DNA of 64,000 bases from Bacteroidota bacterium (GCA_018828585.1 JAHJVW010000089.1:18292-82291); one strand, 5' to 3'; positions 18,350 to 27,520 are shown, numbered from the stretch's first letter. The notes: generated from the sequence alone by a model not told the origin. Numbers and translations are program-made.

Positions 18350-19564
18350 ATGTTAAAAACTCCAATATACTTAGATAATAACGCAACCACACCCATGGAC
18401 CCTAGAGTCTTAGAGGCAATGTTGCCTTATTTCACAGAAAAATTCGGAAACGCAGCAAGTAGAAATCACCCATTTGGTTGGGCAGCAGAAGAAGGTGTTG
18501 ATTACGCCCGTGAGCAAGTAGCTAAATTAATTGGTGCATCAGAAAAAGAAATTATTTTCACTTCCGGAGCAACTGAATCTGATAATTTAGCTTTAAAAGG
18601 CGTGTATGAAATGTATAAGGAAAAAGGCAATCACATCATTACCTTAACTACAGAGCATAAAGCAGTGTTAGACGCTTGTAAGCATTTAGAAAAATTAGGT
18701 GCAAATATTACTTATCTCGATGTTGAGTCTGACGGATTAGTAGACTTAAATAAGTTAGAAGCTGCAATGACTGATCAAACCATTTTGGTAGCTATCATGT
18801 ATGCAAATAATGAAATTGGTGTTATTCAACCCGTAAAAGAAATTTCAGCTATTGCTCACAAGCATGGGGCTTTATATTTCACAGACGCCGTTCAAGCTGT
18901 AGGTAAAATACCAGTCAACGTTGATGCAGATGGAATTGATTTATTGGCACTTTCTGCTCATAAAATGTATGGACCAAAAGGAGTTGGTGCATTATATGTA
19001 AGAAGAAAAAATCCAAGAGTAAAGGTGACTTCACAAATGGATGGTGGCGGCCACGAACGTGGAATGCGTTCTGGAACTTTAAATGTTACTGGAATTGTTG
19101 GTTTAGGTAAGGCTTGTGAGCTTTGCTACAATGAGATGGAAGAAGAAGCTAAGAGATTATCCGCCTTGAGAGACAAATTAGAAAGTAACTTAACTGTTTT
19201 AGAAGAATCCTATGTAAATGGAAATAGATCACATAGATTACCGCATACAGCAAATATATCTTTCAAGTATGTAGAAGGTGAAGGATTAATGATGTCCATG
19301 AAAGATATGGCCGTTTCTTCAGGATCTGCTTGTACTTCAGCATCTTTAGAACCATCTTATGTTTTAAAGAGTTTAGGTTTGTCTGATGATTTAGCGCATT
19401 CATCTATTCGTTTCGGACTGGGCAGATTCTCCACAGAAGAAGAAGTTGATTTTGCGATTGAAAAAACTAAACAAGCGGTTAATCATCTAAGAGAACTTTC
19501 TCCTTTATGGGAAATGTTTAAAGAAGGAATCGATTTAGATTCTATTGAGTGGGCAGAACATTAA
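18350..19564 (+). CDS. iscS: Cysteine desulfurase IscS
   Basis: A PLP-dependent class V aminotransferase that takes sulfur from cysteine as an enzyme persulfide and passes it to IscU and other acceptors. The 404 residues match E. coli IscS in length and layout: PLP lysine at 205 (SAHKMYG), active-site Cys328 in SGSACTSAS, and the C-terminal SIEWAEH tail that docks IscU. The upstream 19 codons of the open frame overlap the promoter, so I use ATG 18350. It is the first gene of iscS-iscU-iscA. Confidence 0.97.
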   Translation: MLKTPIYLDNNATTPMDPRVLEAMLPYFTEKFGNAASRNHPFGWAAEEGVDYAREQVAKLIGASEKEIIFTSGATESDNLALKGVYEMYKEKGNHIITLTTEHKAVLDACKHLEKLGANITYLDVESDGLVDLNKLEAAMTDQTILVAIMYANNEIGVIQPVKEISAIAHKHGALYFTDAVQAVGKIPVNVDADGIDLLALSAHKMYGPKGVGALYVRRKNPRVKVTSQMDGGGHERGMRSGTLNVTGIVGLGKACELCYNEMEEEAKRLSALRDKLESNLTVLEESYVNGNRSHRLPHTANISFKYVEGEGLMMSMKDMAVSSGSACTSASLEPSYVLKSLGLSDDLAHSSIRFGLGRFSTEEEVDFAIEKTKQAVNHLRELSPLWEMFKEGIDLDSIEWAEH

Positions 19565-19681
19565 ATCGATTACACAATTTGTCAATTTGAAAATTTGACA
19601 ATTGAATAAAATCGTTTATAAATTAAATTTAAAAGTCATTTTCAAATTGACTAATATTCAAATTAACTAATTAATAAAGAC
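19565..19681. repeat. AT-rich repetitive spacer with inverted repeat between iscS and iscU
   Basis: The 117-base gap contains several variants of TCAATTTGA/TCAAATTGA. The first pair forms an imperfect stem (CAATTTGTCAA against TTGACAATTG, one bulge). It looks like a degenerate interspersed word repeat, and it would be transcribed in the isc mRNA. Confidence 0.4.
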
Positions 19682-20095
19682 ATGGCATATTCAGATAAAG
19701 TAATTGATCATTACAGTAATCCAAGAAACGTTGGAACACTTGATAAATCAAAGAAAAGTGTTGGAACAGGTTTAGTTGGTGCACCAGAGTGTGGTGACGT
19801 AATGCGTTTGCAAATCGAAGTAGATGAAAACAATGTAATCACTGATGCTAAATTCAAAACTTTTGGATGTGGATCGGCAATTGCTTCTTCATCTTTGGCA
19901 ACAGAATGGTTAAAAGGAAAATCTATTGATGATGCTTTAACTATTGACAATATGGATATTGTCGAAGAGTTAGCATTGCCTCCAGTAAAAATCCATTGTT
20001 CTGTTTTAGCAGAAGACGCAATTAAATCTGCAATCAACGACTACCGTGTAAAAAACGGAATGGAAGCAATTGTATTAGAAAAAACACATCATTAA
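19682..20095 (+). CDS. iscU: Fe-S cluster scaffold IscU
   Basis: A cytosolic scaffold on which 2Fe-2S clusters are built with sulfur from IscS. In 137 residues the three ligand cysteines are at 37, 63 and 106, the same numbers as in E. coli IscU, with the assembly aspartate two residues after Cys37 (PECGDVM). The LPPVKIHC segment contains the HscA-recognition LPPVK motif, although no hscA is nearby. It is preceded by a 117-base repetitive spacer and followed by iscA. Confidence 0.97.
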   Translation: MAYSDKVIDHYSNPRNVGTLDKSKKSVGTGLVGAPECGDVMRLQIEVDENNVITDAKFKTFGCGSAIASSSLATEWLKGKSIDDALTIDNMDIVEELALPPVKIHCSVLAEDAIKSAINDYRVKNGMEAIVLEKTHH

Positions 20096-20175
20096 CTGTA
20101 TTGCGATATTAGTATTTCGTAATGCGATAAGCATTTGACGCTGTACCCAATACGCAAATCTCAATACTTAAGAAA
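20096..20175. repeat. Repetitive spacer between iscU and iscA
   Basis: Related words ATTGCGATA, AATGCGATA and the opposite-orientation CAATACG occur within 80 bases. They suggest a degenerate palindromic word repeat of the kind scattered in Bacteroidota intergenic DNA. No promoter is obvious, so iscA is probably read from the iscS promoter. Confidence 0.35.
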
Positions 20176-20502
20176 ATGGTAACAATAACAGATAAAGCAA
20201 AAGATAAGATAGAAGAGCTGATGAGAGATACAGGCTTAGATGAATCTTACTTCCTGCGTGTCTCCGTAAAAGGTGGCGGCTGCTCGGGCTTATCTTATAA
20301 TATGGATTTCGATAATGAAACCCAAAAAGGCGATCAGGATTTCGAAGATAAAGGATTGAAAATTGTCCTCGATATGAAATCTTTCCTTTACTTAGCCGGC
20401 ACAGAGCTAGATTTTTCTGATGGTTTGAATGGCAAAGGTTTTAATTTTATTAATCCAAATGCTTCAAGAACTTGCGGATGTGGAGAAAGTTTCTCCGTTT
20501 AA
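20176..20502 (+). CDS. iscA: HesB/IscA-family Fe-S assembly protein
   Basis: A 108-residue A-type carrier that delivers clusters or iron during Fe-S assembly. The three conserved cysteines are Cys36 in GGGCSGLSY and Cys100 and Cys102 in the terminal TCGCGESF. It could equally be called sufA or erpA; the position after iscU favours iscA. It is the last gene of the operon, followed by a strong terminator. Confidence 0.94.
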   Translation: MVTITDKAKDKIEELMRDTGLDESYFLRVSVKGGGCSGLSYNMDFDNETQKGDQDFEDKGLKIVLDMKSFLYLAGTELDFSDGLNGKGFNFINPNASRTCGCGESFSV

Positions 20503-20524
20503 TAACATCTGTAAAATTTTTATG

Positions 20525-20553
20525 AAGGGTATCTGAAATCAGATACCCTTTTT
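20525..20553 (+). terminator. Intrinsic terminator of the isc operon
   Basis: A perfect stem AAGGGTATCTGA/TCAGATACCCTT with a 2-base loop, followed by a T-rich tract. Confidence 0.9.
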
Positions 20554-20618
20554 GTATTTTTAAAAATAAACCTATTATTGTTTTAATAACCAAAATAAAC
20601 AAACGCTAATCTTAAAGC

Positions 20619-22532
20619 ATGGAGTTAATTGATAAAAACACTACTATTCCTCAATTACTGAGAAATGTTGTTAAAAATATACATTCTGAAAACGACACTT
20701 TCTTAATCAGAAAAGTTAAAGATAAATGGGAAGAAACCAGTTTTAAAGATACTTTGGCTTTCGCCGATGCTATTTCTTCTTATTTTTTAGAGATTGGAAT
20801 TAAGAAAGGTGATCGTTTGGGTTTTATCCTAGAAAATTGCCCAGAATATGTTTATTATGATCAAGCTTTACAACAGATTGGAGCAATCAACACATCTATT
20901 TACCCAACGCTTTCCGAAAATGAAATAGAATATATCTTAAATGATTCCGGTGTCAAAACCATTTTAGTAGGAAGTCCTTTCTTATTAAAGAAAATTATTA
21001 AAATAGCTGATCAATGTCCCGCGTTAATTAGAATTATCCCTGTTTTTGATGACTTTGAAAAAATTACAGAAAAGATAGACTTAAATACCGGTATTGTTAG
21101 TTTAAATCGAATTATAGAAGAAGGGAAATTAAAGTTATCAGAGTATCAAAAAACCATTGATCAGAGAAGAATCGAAGTTATTCCTTCAGATATCTCTGCA
21201 TTAATCTATACCTCCGGAACTACTGGCACACCAAAAGGTGTGATGTTGACGCATTCAAATTTTGTTGAAAATGTTAAAGTTTGCTTAGAGCAAATTCCAG
21301 TAATTGACGAGAATGAAACTTTCTTGTCCTTTTTACCTCTATCTCACGTTTTCGAACGAACCGCAACTTACCATGTTTGTTGTGCTAAAGGGTGCAAAAT
21401 AGCTTTTGCACAAAGTTTAGAGTTATTAGCCAAGAATATGGGTGAAGTAAAACCTACCGTAATGTCATGTGTTCCTCGTTTGTTAGAGAAAATTCATGAT
21501 AAAGCAATTAAAGGAGGTACTTCCGCTGGTGGGACCAAAGCTAAAATATTTTTATGGGCTTTAGATACTGGTCAAAAACATCGAGAAATTAAAGAAGCTG
21601 GAAGATCGCCTGGATTATTAATTTCCGTTAAACATGCTATTGCAGAGAAATTAGTTTTTAGTAAAATAAAAGAAAAAACTGGTGGAAGATTAAAATTTAT
21701 GATTTCTGGCGGTGCCGCTTTACCTAAAAATGTAGGTGAGTTTTTCGGAAACTTGGGTATCAAAATTTTGGAAGGATTCGGATTAACTGAGACTTCTCCG
21801 GTGATGTCTGTAACTGAATATCATCGTCAGGTTTACGGCACCGTTGGCCGAGTGATCCCTGGAATCGAGATTGGAATTCAGGATGTCGAAACTAAAAATT
21901 TCATCTCTGTTCAAACACATGCTACTTTTAAAGAAGAATTTATTAGTGATGAAGGCGAAATTTGTGTTCGTGGGCATTGCGTAATGAAAGGATATTGGAA
22001 TAAACCAGAAGAAACTGCTGAGGTAATTGATCAAAATGGCTGGTTTCATACAGGTGATATAGGTCGCTTTTACAAAGGAAATCTTCAAATTACGGATAGA
22101 ATTAAGAATATGTTAGTGAATGCATACGGTAAAAATATTTATCCAACACCAGTTGAAAACACTTATCTTAAAAGTCCTAAAATTGAAGGCGTTTTCCTGA
22201 TTGGAGATAAAAAGGAATATGTTACTGCCATTGTCACACCTAATAGGGAAACTATGCAGGAAATTTTCGGGTTAAAAGATTGTTTCTTTGATTTACCAGA
22301 TACTTTTATTGACGATGAGCAAATTGTGGATTGGATCAGTCAAGATATTAGAAAATTTTCTTCTGAATTGGCGAAATTTGAGCGAATTAAAAGCTTCATC
22401 ATCAAAAGGAATCCGTTTACTATAGAGGAAGGAGATATCACCCCTACTATGAAACCTAAAAGAAAAGTAATTGAGAAAAAATATGCTCCAGCTATTGAAG
22501 AAATGTACTTGGGTATGTTAGAAACTGAATAA
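20619..22532 (+). CDS. Long-chain fatty-acid--CoA ligase (AMP-forming)
   Basis: A 637-residue ANL-superfamily enzyme that activates fatty acids with ATP and CoA, probably on the inner face of the membrane. It shows the phosphate loop YTSGTTGTPKGVM (about 192-204), the FMISGGAALP and GFGLTETSP adenylate-binding motifs (about 350-395), the WFHTGDIG motif, and the C-terminal hinge with the catalytic-lysine region (DRIKNMLVNAYGKNI). The family resembles FadD15-like/long-chain synthetases of Bacteroidota. It lies downstream of the isc terminator with its own, unrecognised promoter; the MFS gene follows after 57 bases. Confidence 0.93.
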   Translation: MELIDKNTTIPQLLRNVVKNIHSENDTFLIRKVKDKWEETSFKDTLAFADAISSYFLEIGIKKGDRLGFILENCPEYVYYDQALQQIGAINTSIYPTLSENEIEYILNDSGVKTILVGSPFLLKKIIKIADQCPALIRIIPVFDDFEKITEKIDLNTGIVSLNRIIEEGKLKLSEYQKTIDQRRIEVIPSDISALIYTSGTTGTPKGVMLTHSNFVENVKVCLEQIPVIDENETFLSFLPLSHVFERTATYHVCCAKGCKIAFAQSLELLAKNMGEVKPTVMSCVPRLLEKIHDKAIKGGTSAGGTKAKIFLWALDTGQKHREIKEAGRSPGLLISVKHAIAEKLVFSKIKEKTGGRLKFMISGGAALPKNVGEFFGNLGIKILEGFGLTETSPVMSVTEYHRQVYGTVGRVIPGIEIGIQDVETKNFISVQTHATFKEEFISDEGEICVRGHCVMKGYWNKPEETAEVIDQNGWFHTGDIGRFYKGNLQITDRIKNMLVNAYGKNIYPTPVENTYLKSPKIEGVFLIGDKKEYVTAIVTPNRETMQEIFGLKDCFFDLPDTFIDDEQIVDWISQDIRKFSSELAKFERIKSFIIKRNPFTIEEGDITPTMKPKRKVIEKKYAPAIEEMYLGMLETE

Positions 22533-22589
22533 TTTTCATTTTTTAATAGAAATAGAATTCAAAAAGAGATATTTGCGCTTTAGTCTGCT

Positions 22590-23741
22590 ATGGAATCTTT
22601 TAATAAAAAACGTATTTATCTTAAGGTTTTCTTTTTCTTGTCGGGATTTTTATTTGCTTCTTGGGCATCTAGAATACCTACCATTAAAGCATCTTTAAAT
22701 TTAAACGATGCTGAGTTAGGGTCCTTATTATTAGTCCTTCCTATTAGTTCATTATTAGGTCTTCCATTTTCTGGTATCCTAATTTCAAAATTTAACACTC
22801 GAACACCCATGCTGGGTTCTATTGTTGTGCAAGCTGTCTCTTTAATTGGAATTGGTCTTGCAGGAAATATTTATGTGTTGGGAATTTCTCTATTTTTCTT
22901 TGCATTTGCCATGCGGATATCAAATATTGCAATCAATACGCAATCTGTTAATCTTCAAAAATCAATTACTAAACCAATAATTGGAAGTTTCCATGGTTTA
23001 TGGAGTGTTGGTGGAATTTTTGGTACCGGCCTTACTTCTATTCTATTAGCTGAAGAAGTTTCCATCCATTTCCACCTTATTATGGTGGGAATTTTCAGTC
23101 TCTTGATGTCTTTTCTTTCATTCCCACACGTTCTAAAAAATGATAAAGCAACGTCGGGGAATAAAATAATTTTAGGCAAACCAGATCCATATATTCTTTG
23201 TTTAGGTCTGTTAGCTTTTTTTGCTGCCATATGCGAAGGCGGAATGTATGATTGGAGCGGCATTTACTTTAAAGAGGTTTTAAAAACACCCATATTTACT
23301 TATGGATATTTAACATTTGTGATATTCATGTCCATATCTAGGTTTACTTCAGATTATATCATTGCGAAAATTGGATATGCGGCCAACTATCTTTTAAGCT
23401 CTGGATTAATTATTTCAGGAATATTAATATCTATTGTTTTTCCTATATTTTGGGTAGCTATTATCGGCTTTGCAATGACTGGCATTGGAACGGCCTCTAT
23501 GTTCCCAATGACCTTAAGTTTAGCAGGCAAATCAGAAAAATACTCAGCAGGAATGGGTATTTCAATTGTTGCTACTTATTCCATATTTGGAATGTTAGTT
23601 GGACCTCCGTTAATCGGCTACATTTCTCATGCCTTTGATTTAAGAATTGCATTCATTTTATTTGCTTTCTCAGGGTTAATGATGAGCCCTATTTCTCAAA
23701 TTTTATTTAAGTATCAAGCTAAAAAGAATGGAAGCAACTAA
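22590..23741 (+). CDS. MFS transporter (YbjJ-like)
   Basis: A 383-residue inner-membrane protein with about twelve hydrophobic helices. The first helix is followed by SRIPTIKASLNLNDAELGSL and a glycine-rich loop (FSGILISKFNTR) corresponding to the MFS loop 2-3 motif. SFHGLWSVGGIFG resembles the YbjJ/fucose-permease branch. The substrate is unknown. The end overlaps yceH by 14 bases, so the two are translated from one message. A near-consensus -7 box (GATATTTG) lies 14 bases before the ATG. Confidence 0.88.
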   Translation: MESFNKKRIYLKVFFFLSGFLFASWASRIPTIKASLNLNDAELGSLLLVLPISSLLGLPFSGILISKFNTRTPMLGSIVVQAVSLIGIGLAGNIYVLGISLFFFAFAMRISNIAINTQSVNLQKSITKPIIGSFHGLWSVGGIFGTGLTSILLAEEVSIHFHLIMVGIFSLLMSFLSFPHVLKNDKATSGNKIILGKPDPYILCLGLLAFFAAICEGGMYDWSGIYFKEVLKTPIFTYGYLTFVIFMSISRFTSDYIIAKIGYAANYLLSSGLIISGILISIVFPIFWVAIIGFAMTGIGTASMFPMTLSLAGKSEKYSAGMGISIVATYSIFGMLVGPPLIGYISHAFDLRIAFILFAFSGLMMSPISQILFKYQAKKNGSN

Positions 23742-24378
23742 ATTACCATTATTGAGTACAGAAGAAATCAGAGTATTGGGATCTCTAATTGAAAAAAGTA
23801 GAACCACGCCTGATTATTATCCGATGACTTTGAATAGTTTAACAACTGCTTGCAATCAAAAAAGTTCAAGAAAGCCGATGGTTAATTATGATGAGGAAAC
23901 TGTAGTCTTAACTTTAGATAGCTTAAAAAGGAAAGGCTTGATTTCTACTGCAACAGGCGGTGGAAGCAGAGTTGTTAAATACAAACACAATTTAGCTTTA
24001 GTATTTCCTTTAGTTCCAGCTCAATTAACAATTATTTGTTTGCTTTTACTAAGAGGTCCACAAACTTTAGGTGAATTGAATACCAATTCCGGACGCTTAT
24101 ATGAGTTTGAATCTTTAGAAAATGTGCAGCGGGTGGTTGATGAATTAATAAATTTCGAACCTTCATTTCTAATTCAGTTACCGAAAAGAACTGGTCAAAA
24201 GGAAGCCAGATTTACGCATCTTTTAGCTGGTGAACCCAACATCAACGATGACGAAATGCCTGAAGAGCCAGCCAGAAAATCAGTATCAGAATTAGAGCTA
24301 AGAATAGCTACTTTAGAAGAAAATTATGCTTTATTAAAAGCAGATTTAGACCATTTGATGAAAGAATTAATGGGCTAA
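23728..24378 (+). CDS. YceH/DUF480 family protein
   Basis: A 216-residue protein of the YceH family, made of two winged-helix domains (about 8-85 and 90-165; EIRVLGSLIEKSRTTPDYYPMTLNSL is the family hallmark) followed by a leucine-rich C-terminal coiled coil (about 185-215). The fold suggests nucleic-acid or protein binding, but no function is established that I can name. The start lies inside the end of the MFS gene (14-base overlap). Confidence 0.93.
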   Translation: MEATKLPLLSTEEIRVLGSLIEKSRTTPDYYPMTLNSLTTACNQKSSRKPMVNYDEETVVLTLDSLKRKGLISTATGGGSRVVKYKHNLALVFPLVPAQLTIICLLLLRGPQTLGELNTNSGRLYEFESLENVQRVVDELINFEPSFLIQLPKRTGQKEARFTHLLAGEPNINDDEMPEEPARKSVSELELRIATLEENYALLKADLDHLMKELMG

Positions 24379-24459
24379 AAAGCTATAAAACTTAAAATCC
24401 TTTTCCCTAAAAACACTTAATGTAAGATCTTAAACGTTAAAGTATTTTCTAATTAGTCT

Positions 24460-25203
24460 ATGCGCAAAAGTTTATTCCTTCTTTTTATATCTTCTATTGC
24501 TTTATCTTCCTGTTCATCAGTATATATGCCAAATGTACCCAACAGCCCTATGTTGAGTAAAAAAGGCGAAGTTCATGCATCAGGACATGTTTCTTTGAAA
24601 GGAAATGTAAATATGAACACCGCTTTTGCTGCATCAGACCATGTTGGTATACTTTTCAATGGTTCATTTATTAATCAGAAAAAAAATAAAAAGGACTTTA
24701 GACAAGATTTAGTCGAAGTTGGTGTAGGCTATTTCATCACCTTTGGAACAGATAAAAGCCGAATTTTGGAGTTTTATACGGGTTTAGGAAAAGGCAATAC
24801 TGATCGGGTTTACAGAACTTTTAGCAATGATGGAACTTTCATATCTGATATTCAAACAGTGAAATTCAATAAGTTTTTTGTTCAGGCAAATTATAGTAAT
24901 AAAGAAAGTAAATCATTAAAGCTTTTTGGCAAAGTATATCCTTTAAATTATGGAACAGTCATTAGAATAAGTCATATAAAGATGACGAGTTTTGAGCGTA
25001 ATAATCTTAACCAACCATTAGAGGATAATATTTTTATTGAACCGGTTTTTTTCACCCGATTAAAATTAAATCAGAATCTACAACTACAATATACCAGTGG
25101 CAGTAATTTTGGGTTAAAGAACAGAGATTTTTTAACGGCTGGAAATTCAGTTTTTACACTAGGTATTGTCTTAAATGTTGGTGGTTTGATGATGGATAAA
25201 TAG
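24460..25203 (+). CDS. Lipoprotein, probably outer membrane, unknown function
   Basis: A 247-residue protein with a lipoprotein signal (ALSSC, Cys near residue 18). After YMPNVPNSPMLSKKGEVHASGHVS it consists of alternating strand-like segments ending in LTAGNSVFTLGIVLNVGG, as in small outer-membrane beta-barrels of Bacteroidota. I do not recognise the family. It stands 81 bases after yceH and has no visible partner. Confidence 0.72.
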   Translation: MRKSLFLLFISSIALSSCSSVYMPNVPNSPMLSKKGEVHASGHVSLKGNVNMNTAFAASDHVGILFNGSFINQKKNKKDFRQDLVEVGVGYFITFGTDKSRILEFYTGLGKGNTDRVYRTFSNDGTFISDIQTVKFNKFFVQANYSNKESKSLKLFGKVYPLNYGTVIRISHIKMTSFERNNLNQPLEDNIFIEPVFFTRLKLNQNLQLQYTSGSNFGLKNRDFLTAGNSVFTLGIVLNVGGLMMDK

Positions 25204-25249
25204 CTCTATCTCAAACTTGATCAAAAAAAAGAATGTAGTAATAGCTGTG

Positions 25250-25326
25250 ATGCGTTAGGGATTGAAATGGCATCCTTTATTCCTATTTTTCATAGGAATA
25301 AAGATATAATGTAAAGCCCGCTCGAA
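25250..25326. repeat. Intergenic hairpin element, probable interspersed repeat
   Basis: The core is a perfect 12-bp inverted repeat (CTTTATTCCTAT at 25275-25286 and its complement at 25292-25303) around a 5-base loop. It is flanked by outer arms GGGATTGAAATGGCAT and ATAATGTAAAGCCC that partly pair (CAT/ATG, GGG/CCC). The whole could fold as one long imperfect hairpin of about 70 bases. The GGGATTG...AAAGCCC frame resembles palindromic repeats I recall from intergenic regions of Bacteroidota; that is memory, not a search. Confidence 0.5.
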
Positions 25327-25394
25327 CACCTAAATAAATTATCTTAAACAAATAATCTAAAATATTATTTCTTTAACAGGTGGATATAAAACCT

Positions 25395-25402
25395 TATTTT
25401 TG
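25395..25402 (+). promoter_or_regulatory. -7 element of lysS
   Basis: TATTTTTG, an exact TAnnTTTG match, ends 19 bases before the lysS ATG. Confidence 0.5.
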
Positions 25403-25421
25403 CCCAAATTTTTAGAATAGA

Positions 25422-27140
25422 ATGAGTGGACTTTCAGAACAAGAAATTCAAAGACGCGAGTCTTTAAACGAGTTAAGAAAATTAGGGATTAACCCCTATC
25501 CTGCCGAAGCATTTGATATCAATGCGAATGCAGCTGATATTTTAGCGAATTACGAAAAAGATAAAACGGCTTATAAAACGATCAGTTTAGCTGGAAGAAT
25601 TATGACTCGTAGAATTATGGGAAATGCTTCTTTTGTTGAATTGCAGGACTCCACTGGACGTATTCAAGCTTATATACGCAGAGATGATGTTTGCCCAGAT
25701 GAAGATAAAACTTTGTACAATACGGTTTTTAAGAAACTATTGGATATTGGCGATTTTATAGGCGTAAAAGGTTATGTTTTTACCACACAAACTGGCGAAA
25801 TTTCTATCCATGTATCTGAATTTAAGGTGCTTTCTAAATCTTTGAAACCGCTTCCGATTGTGAAGCGTGATGAAGAGGGAAATATTTACGATGGTTTTAC
25901 CGATCCTGAAATGAGATACCGAATGCGATATGTGGATTTAACGGTGAACCCAGAGTTTAAAGAAATATTTAAAATCCGCTCAAAAGTGATTAGCACCATG
26001 CGCAATTACTTCGATGATCAAGGTTGGATGGAAGTAGAAACTCCTATTCTTCAATCTGTACATGGTGGTGCAGCAGCTCGTCCGTTCAATACTTACCACA
26101 ACACATTAGACATGCCGCTTTTCTTACGTATTGCCAATGAGCTGTACTTGAAAAGATTAATTGTGGCTGGTTTTGATGGTGTTTATGAGTTTGGAAAAAT
26201 GTTCCGTAACGAGGGAATGGACCGTACACATAATCCTGAGTTTACATCGATGGAAATCTATGTGGCCTATAAAGATTATATCTGGATGATGGCGATGGTG
26301 GAGGAATGTTTAGAGAAAGTGACGGTTGCTGTTCATGGAAAAACTACTGTAAAAGTGGGTGAGCATGAAATTGATTTTGCAGGACCGTATGAGAAATTAT
26401 CTATGTATGATTCTATTTTGAAATATACTGGTATAGATGTTTCTGCAATGGATGAAGCAGGTCTACGAGCTACTTGTAAAGAAATGGGCATCCAGGTAAA
26501 TGATTCGATGGGTAAAGGGAAATTAGTAGATGAGATTTTTAGCGAAAAAGTTGAAGAGCACCTAATTCAACCCACTTACATTACGGATTACCCAATTGAA
26601 ATGACTCCTTTAGCTAAAAAACACCGTAGCAAAGAAGGTTTGGTTGAGCGATTTGAACTTTTTGTAAATGGAAAAGAGATTGCAAATGCTTATTCTGAAT
26701 TGAACGATGCCATTGATCAAAAAGAGCGTTTTGAAGAGCAATCAAAATTAGCTGCTCGTGGAGATGATGAAGCCATGGCAATGGACGATGATTTCATCAG
26801 AGCTTTGGAGTACGGAATGCCCCCAACATCGGGTTTAGGAATTGGAATTGACCGTTTTGTGATGATGATGACTGGCCAACAGAGTATTCAGGAAGTGTTA
26901 TTCTTCCCTCAAATGCGACCAGAAAAGAAAACTAAAGTTTATACGGATGATGATTTTATCGCCATGGGAATTCCTGCTGAATGGGTTCCAGTCATCAGAA
27001 AAATGGGCTTTAATACACCAGAAGAATTAAAAGCCACAAACCCAAATAAAGTATTTAATGATTTAGGTGGGATGCGTAAGAAAATGAAACTGGATATAAC
27101 GATGCCTCAGAAAGAGGAAGTGATGAATTGGTTTAGTTAA
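25422..27140 (+). CDS. lysS: Lysyl-tRNA synthetase, class II
   Basis: A cytosolic enzyme charging tRNA-Lys. The 572 residues include the N-terminal OB-fold anticodon-binding domain (about 55-150), class II motif 1 (VETPILQSVHGGAAARPF), motif 2 (FRNEGMDRTHNPEFTSMEIY) and motif 3 (GLGIGIDRFVMM). E. coli LysS has about 505 residues; the extra 70 residues lie after the catalytic core (about 503-572) and contain a helix-hairpin-helix-like stretch (RKMGFNTPEELKATNPNKV). I believe this extension is common in Bacteroidota. A terminator follows at once. Confidence 0.97.
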   Translation: MSGLSEQEIQRRESLNELRKLGINPYPAEAFDINANAADILANYEKDKTAYKTISLAGRIMTRRIMGNASFVELQDSTGRIQAYIRRDDVCPDEDKTLYNTVFKKLLDIGDFIGVKGYVFTTQTGEISIHVSEFKVLSKSLKPLPIVKRDEEGNIYDGFTDPEMRYRMRYVDLTVNPEFKEIFKIRSKVISTMRNYFDDQGWMEVETPILQSVHGGAAARPFNTYHNTLDMPLFLRIANELYLKRLIVAGFDGVYEFGKMFRNEGMDRTHNPEFTSMEIYVAYKDYIWMMAMVEECLEKVTVAVHGKTTVKVGEHEIDFAGPYEKLSMYDSILKYTGIDVSAMDEAGLRATCKEMGIQVNDSMGKGKLVDEIFSEKVEEHLIQPTYITDYPIEMTPLAKKHRSKEGLVERFELFVNGKEIANAYSELNDAIDQKERFEEQSKLAARGDDEAMAMDDDFIRALEYGMPPTSGLGIGIDRFVMMMTGQQSIQEVLFFPQMRPEKKTKVYTDDDFIAMGIPAEWVPVIRKMGFNTPEELKATNPNKVFNDLGGMRKKMKLDITMPQKEEVMNWFS

Positions 27141-27170
27141 TAACTAATTCCCTAAACTTAATAAAAGCTT

Positions 27171-27207
27171 AAAGGCTGGTTAACATCTAATTGACCAGCC
27201 TTTTTTA
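27171..27207 (+). terminator. Intrinsic terminator of lysS
   Basis: AAAGGCTGGT pairs perfectly with ACCAGCCTTT across a 13-base loop and is followed by a T run. Confidence 0.85.
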
Positions 27208-27273
27208 ATTTAGTAATCGTCGAATAGTCTTGGTAAGATTATTGACATTAGAAAATTGAAATAAAAAAATGAA

Positions 27274-27483
27274 ATGAGAAACTCAGTTTTAGAAATTAAC
27301 GATCAGGAGTATCTGATTAAATTAGACAAAAGCGAATTTGACCTTTCCTTTGTACAATCATTAGTAAAACGAATTCAAAGCGAAAAAACCTTCTTTAGCA
27401 GAATTTGGGAAGATGATGGTGATATCATCAGCAAAAGAAGTATTCAGGATGATGCTGGTGAAGATCATTTAAGCGAAAAATAA
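27274..27483 (+). CDS. Small acidic protein of 69 residues, unknown
   Basis: A short frame beginning MRNSVLEINDQEYLIKLDKSEF, with a predicted beta-beta-alpha start and an acidic, disordered tail (SIQDDAGEDHLSEK). It lies between two strong terminators, so it is probably its own small transcription unit, which supports a real gene. The size and the N-terminal pattern recall small Bacteroidota hypothetical proteins, but I do not recognise it. No toxin or partner gene is next to it. Confidence 0.6.
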   Translation: MRNSVLEINDQEYLIKLDKSEFDLSFVQSLVKRIQSEKTFFSRIWEDDGDIISKRSIQDDAGEDHLSEK

Positions 27484-27520
27484 AAAGGGAAGCATATTTA
27501 AATTATATACTTCCTTTTTT
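27482..27520 (+). terminator. Intrinsic terminator of the 69-residue gene
   Basis: A stem of AAAGGGAAG against CTTCCTTTTT with an inner AT-rich stem, ending in a T run. It may also act on the facing minus-strand gene. Confidence 0.7.

Noticed and set aside
19565..20175. Separate promoters or small RNAs in the isc spacers
   Set aside because: No -7 box in the right orientation and no stable terminator-like structure was found; the spacers look like degenerate repeats.
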